Positions 62,346-64,000 of a stretch of 64,000 nt of DNA are shown one piece after another. The notes under the pieces were generated by a model that saw only the letters and a program-made list of their open reading frames with translations, had not been told where the DNA came from and did no database searches. Origin of the DNA: Lonepinella sp042485795 (GTDB taxonomy: Bacteria > Pseudomonadota > Gammaproteobacteria > Enterobacterales > Pasteurellaceae); the NCBI RefSeq assembly GCF_042485795.1, contig NZ_CP169368.1, positions 1,302,001 through 1,366,000 of the forward strand. Reading direction: 5' to 3'. Positions within the stretch are counted from its first letter, which is position 1. Each line of letters begins with the position of its first letter. The position numbers and the translations under genes are program-made.

Positions 62346-64000
62346 TTATTTTGAGCCTGCAAAAGCACCTTGCATATAAAGGGTATTATCTTTATAGCTT
62401 TCAAATGTGCCAGTGACTTCTTCGGCACCGCTACCAGCGAATGAGCCTTGGTAAGAGCCTGTTACTGCATTTGAGCTGATATTGGTGCTTGGTGTTAAGC
62501 CACTATTCCAAGTTGCATCACCAGCTAAATTCATTTTCGCAGTGCCTTCAAAGCCAACATTGCCGTTATTCACCTGAACTGCGGTATCTTCAAATACCGC
62601 AATGGTTTTGGTTCGGTTCTGGTTACTTTGGGTTTGATATACTAAGCCTGATACATTGCCATTATTGACAGTCATCTCAAATTGGCTAGTATGATTAATA
62701 GCACCACCTGCCGCAGTCTGACTATGAGAGGCATAACCTTTGTAAGTCGCATTCACCACCGCTGCCTTATCGGTGGTTTGATGTTGTGAATCCACTAAGC
62801 TAATAAATGAGTTAGTAACCCCTGTTTTATCACGATCTTCACGAATCACAGCATAGCCTGAATACGCATTTGCTACATTGATAACGACAGTACCTTCTTT
62901 GGTGCCAGTTTCATCAACAAATTGACCGCTGGTGTTGTCGTAGCGATAAGTGGCAAGGGAATTACTGCTACCACAACGAGTTTGGGCATTGTTAGCACAG
63001 TTGTAATAGTCGTAGTTGGTTGCAACAGCGTTTGCACCATAATAATTCCCTTTGTTTTTGATTTGTTTTAGTAGGGCATCACGCATTTCTTCACTGGCAT
63101 AGGTATGCACCACAGAATCTGCTTGATTAACACTATAATTAGTAGTACGAGCTTCAAATTTTGCTTGAGCTGCAGCGGTGGCAAGAGTAGCGGCTTCTTC
63201 CGCAGCTTTAGTCGCTGCTTCTGCTGCTTGTGCGGCTTTTAATGCTGCTTCCGCTGCTTGTGCAGCAGCCAGTGCTTCGGCAGCGGCTTTAGCTGCAGCT
63301 TCTGCATCTGCGGCAGCTTGTGCCGCTGCTACAGCCTCTTCGGCGGTTTTAGCTGCTGCTTCGGCATCTGCGGCGGCTTTTTTGGCTGCAGCTGCTTGTT
63401 CGGCAGCTTTTTGTGCATCAGCTAGAGCTTGAGCGTTAGCTGCTGCTTCTTCCGCTGCTTTTTTAGCAGCTTCTGCTTCAGAAGCAGCTTGAGCGGCGGC
63501 AAGTACTGCTGCTTCCGCTTCAGCTTGAGCTTTAACTGCTGCGGCTTCTGCTTGGGTTTGTGCTGCAATTAAGGCATTAGTATCATTAAGCTGTGTAGTT
63601 AATGTTTGTAATTCGGTTTGAGCCTTAGCCAGTTCTTCACGAGCGGTATTAATATCATTTGTAATGGTACTTGATGCCCCACTGGCAGAGGATAAGTAAG
63701 CATTGGTATTTGTGTTTAACTGTTTATCTGCATTGGTTAATGATGTGTTAGCTAACGTAATTAAACGTGCTGCTTCATTTAACGCGGCGGTTTTTTCTGC
63801 CTCGGTGGTGGAGACTTCGGCTTTGGCTAACGCTTCCTTGGCTGCATCAAGATTCGCTTGAGCGGTGGCAAGTTCAGTATTGCCGTTCGCCAAATAGCCT
63901 TGAACAATAGAAAGGTTATTTTCAGGGACAGATACGCCTGGAACTTCATTAGATCCAGATGAGCAAGCGTTCAATGATAAAGCCCCGAGTGAAAATAAGA
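62346..64000 (-). CDS. surface lipoprotein with helical stalk and TbpB-like barrel (5' end outside window)
   Basis: The reading frame continues past the right edge. The end of a lipoprotein signal peptide is visible (LFSLGALSLNAC, lipobox LNAC with the modified Cys), followed by SSGSNE. The mature chain has three parts: a helical region (about 130 residues), an Ala/Glu/Lys stalk of about 130 residues with EAAAKAA-like heptads, and a C-terminal beta-rich part of about 270 residues. That part ends in GSYQGSFAGSGAEEVTGTF and YMQGAFAGSK, the pattern of TbpB-type eight-stranded barrels (PF01298-like). It is probably displayed on the cell surface. The next gene is the receptor. Confidence 0.88.
   Translation of the reverse strand, partial: LFSLGALSLNACSSGSNEVPGVSVPENNLSIVQGYLANGNTELATAQANLDAAKEALAKAEVSTTEAEKTAALNEAARLITLANTSLTNADKQLNTNTNAYLSSASGASSTITNDINTAREELAKAQTELQTLTTQLNDTNALIAAQTQAEAAAVKAQAEAEAAVLAAAQAASEAEAAKKAAEEAAANAQALADAQKAAEQAAAAKKAAADAEAAAKTAEEAVAAAQAAADAEAAAKAAAEALAAAQAAEAALKAAQAAEAATKAAEEAATLATAAAQAKFEARTTNYSVNQADSVVHTYASEEMRDALLKQIKNKGNYYGANAVATNYDYYNCANNAQTRCGSSNSLATYRYDNTSGQFVDETGTKEGTVVINVANAYSGYAVIREDRDKTGVTNSFISLVDSQHQTTDKAAVVNATYKGYASHSQTAAGGAINHTSQFEMTVNNGNVSGLVYQTQSNQNRTKTIAVFEDTAVQVNNGNVGFEGTAKMNLAGDATWNSGLTPSTNISSNAVTGSYQGSFAGSGAEEVTGTFESYKDNTLYMQGAFAGSK
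63165..63560 (-). repeat. Ala/Glu-rich stalk coding repeat
   Basis: Degenerate short repeats of GCAGCT-, GCTTCTGC-like words encode the Ala-Ala-Glu-Ala stalk. Almost no residues other than Ala, Glu, Lys, Gln, Asp and Thr occur in this stretch, and the complement strand is open by the same bias. Copy number is not countable because units are irregular. Confidence 0.8.

Noticed and set aside
63178..63432. Ala/Ser-rich open frame opposite the lipoprotein stalk
   Set aside because: Mirror image of the GCn-rich stalk codons; no ribosome site and no homology-like features.

Overview
The window is a chromosomal stretch of a Pasteurellaceae bacterium. More than 30 copies of the Haemophilus-type DNA uptake word AAGTGCGGT (or its complement ACCGCACTT) can be counted by eye on both strands. 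Gene order and protein sequences match Haemophilus, Pasteurella, Avibacterium and Gallibacterium throughout, and the DNA is AT-rich. I cannot name the species from sequence alone; the capsule genes at the left edge show an encapsulated strain.

Layout: 1-5250 is the 3' end of an ABC-dependent (group 2-like) capsule locus: one partial gene, an alpha/beta-hydrolase, a CgeB-like glycosyltransferase, and the KpsC and KpsS Kdo transferases that build the lipid-linked Kdo primer. 5313-5820 is a yefM-yoeB toxin-antitoxin pair. 5894-12553 (minus) is the rsxABCDGE (rnf) electron-transport operon followed by nth; RsxC carries a long 41-residue repeat tail. 12828-16476 is prfA-prmC-sirB1-kdsA, followed by sfsA, ycgL and the M23 peptidase mepM. 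19393-23049 is a Fur-box-preceded ferric-siderophore ABC transporter, followed by ompA, a lemA/TPM-domain cluster, grxD and tRNA-Val(GAC). 27139-29632 holds the divergent hldE and lpxL (lipopolysaccharide) genes, then dapD, a repeat-rich lipoprotein, ribH-nusB-thiL-pgpA, a LysE-family exporter and a hipBA module.

36272-41598 contains a ygjV-like gene, matP-lonH-fabA (the order known from E. coli), smrB, prmB and zapG. 41914-44658 has rplM-rpsI, a cold-shock gene, purU and hns. 44815-46655 is a lysine riboswitch in front of an NhaC-family lysine transporter (LysW type). 46947-50694 holds ilvIH and dacB; 50849-56890 holds greA, yhbY, rlmE, ftsH, folP and glmM.

56938-64000 (minus) is the most interesting region. 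A surface lipoprotein with a TbpB-like barrel on an Ala/Glu-rich helical stalk (5' end outside the window), a TonB-dependent receptor and a two-repeat periplasmic M16 protease lie in one directional cluster. I read this as a candidate protease-associated import system that would capture a host or competitor protein at the surface, bring it through the outer membrane and cut it in the periplasm. The substrate is unknown and the combination with a stalked lipoprotein appears distinctive.

Regulatory structure seen directly: a lysine riboswitch, a Fur box, a perfect YefM-type operator, long structured leaders before ompA, rplM and the cold-shock gene, many rho-independent terminators (two built from the uptake word), and three copies of a small GC-rich hairpin repeat.
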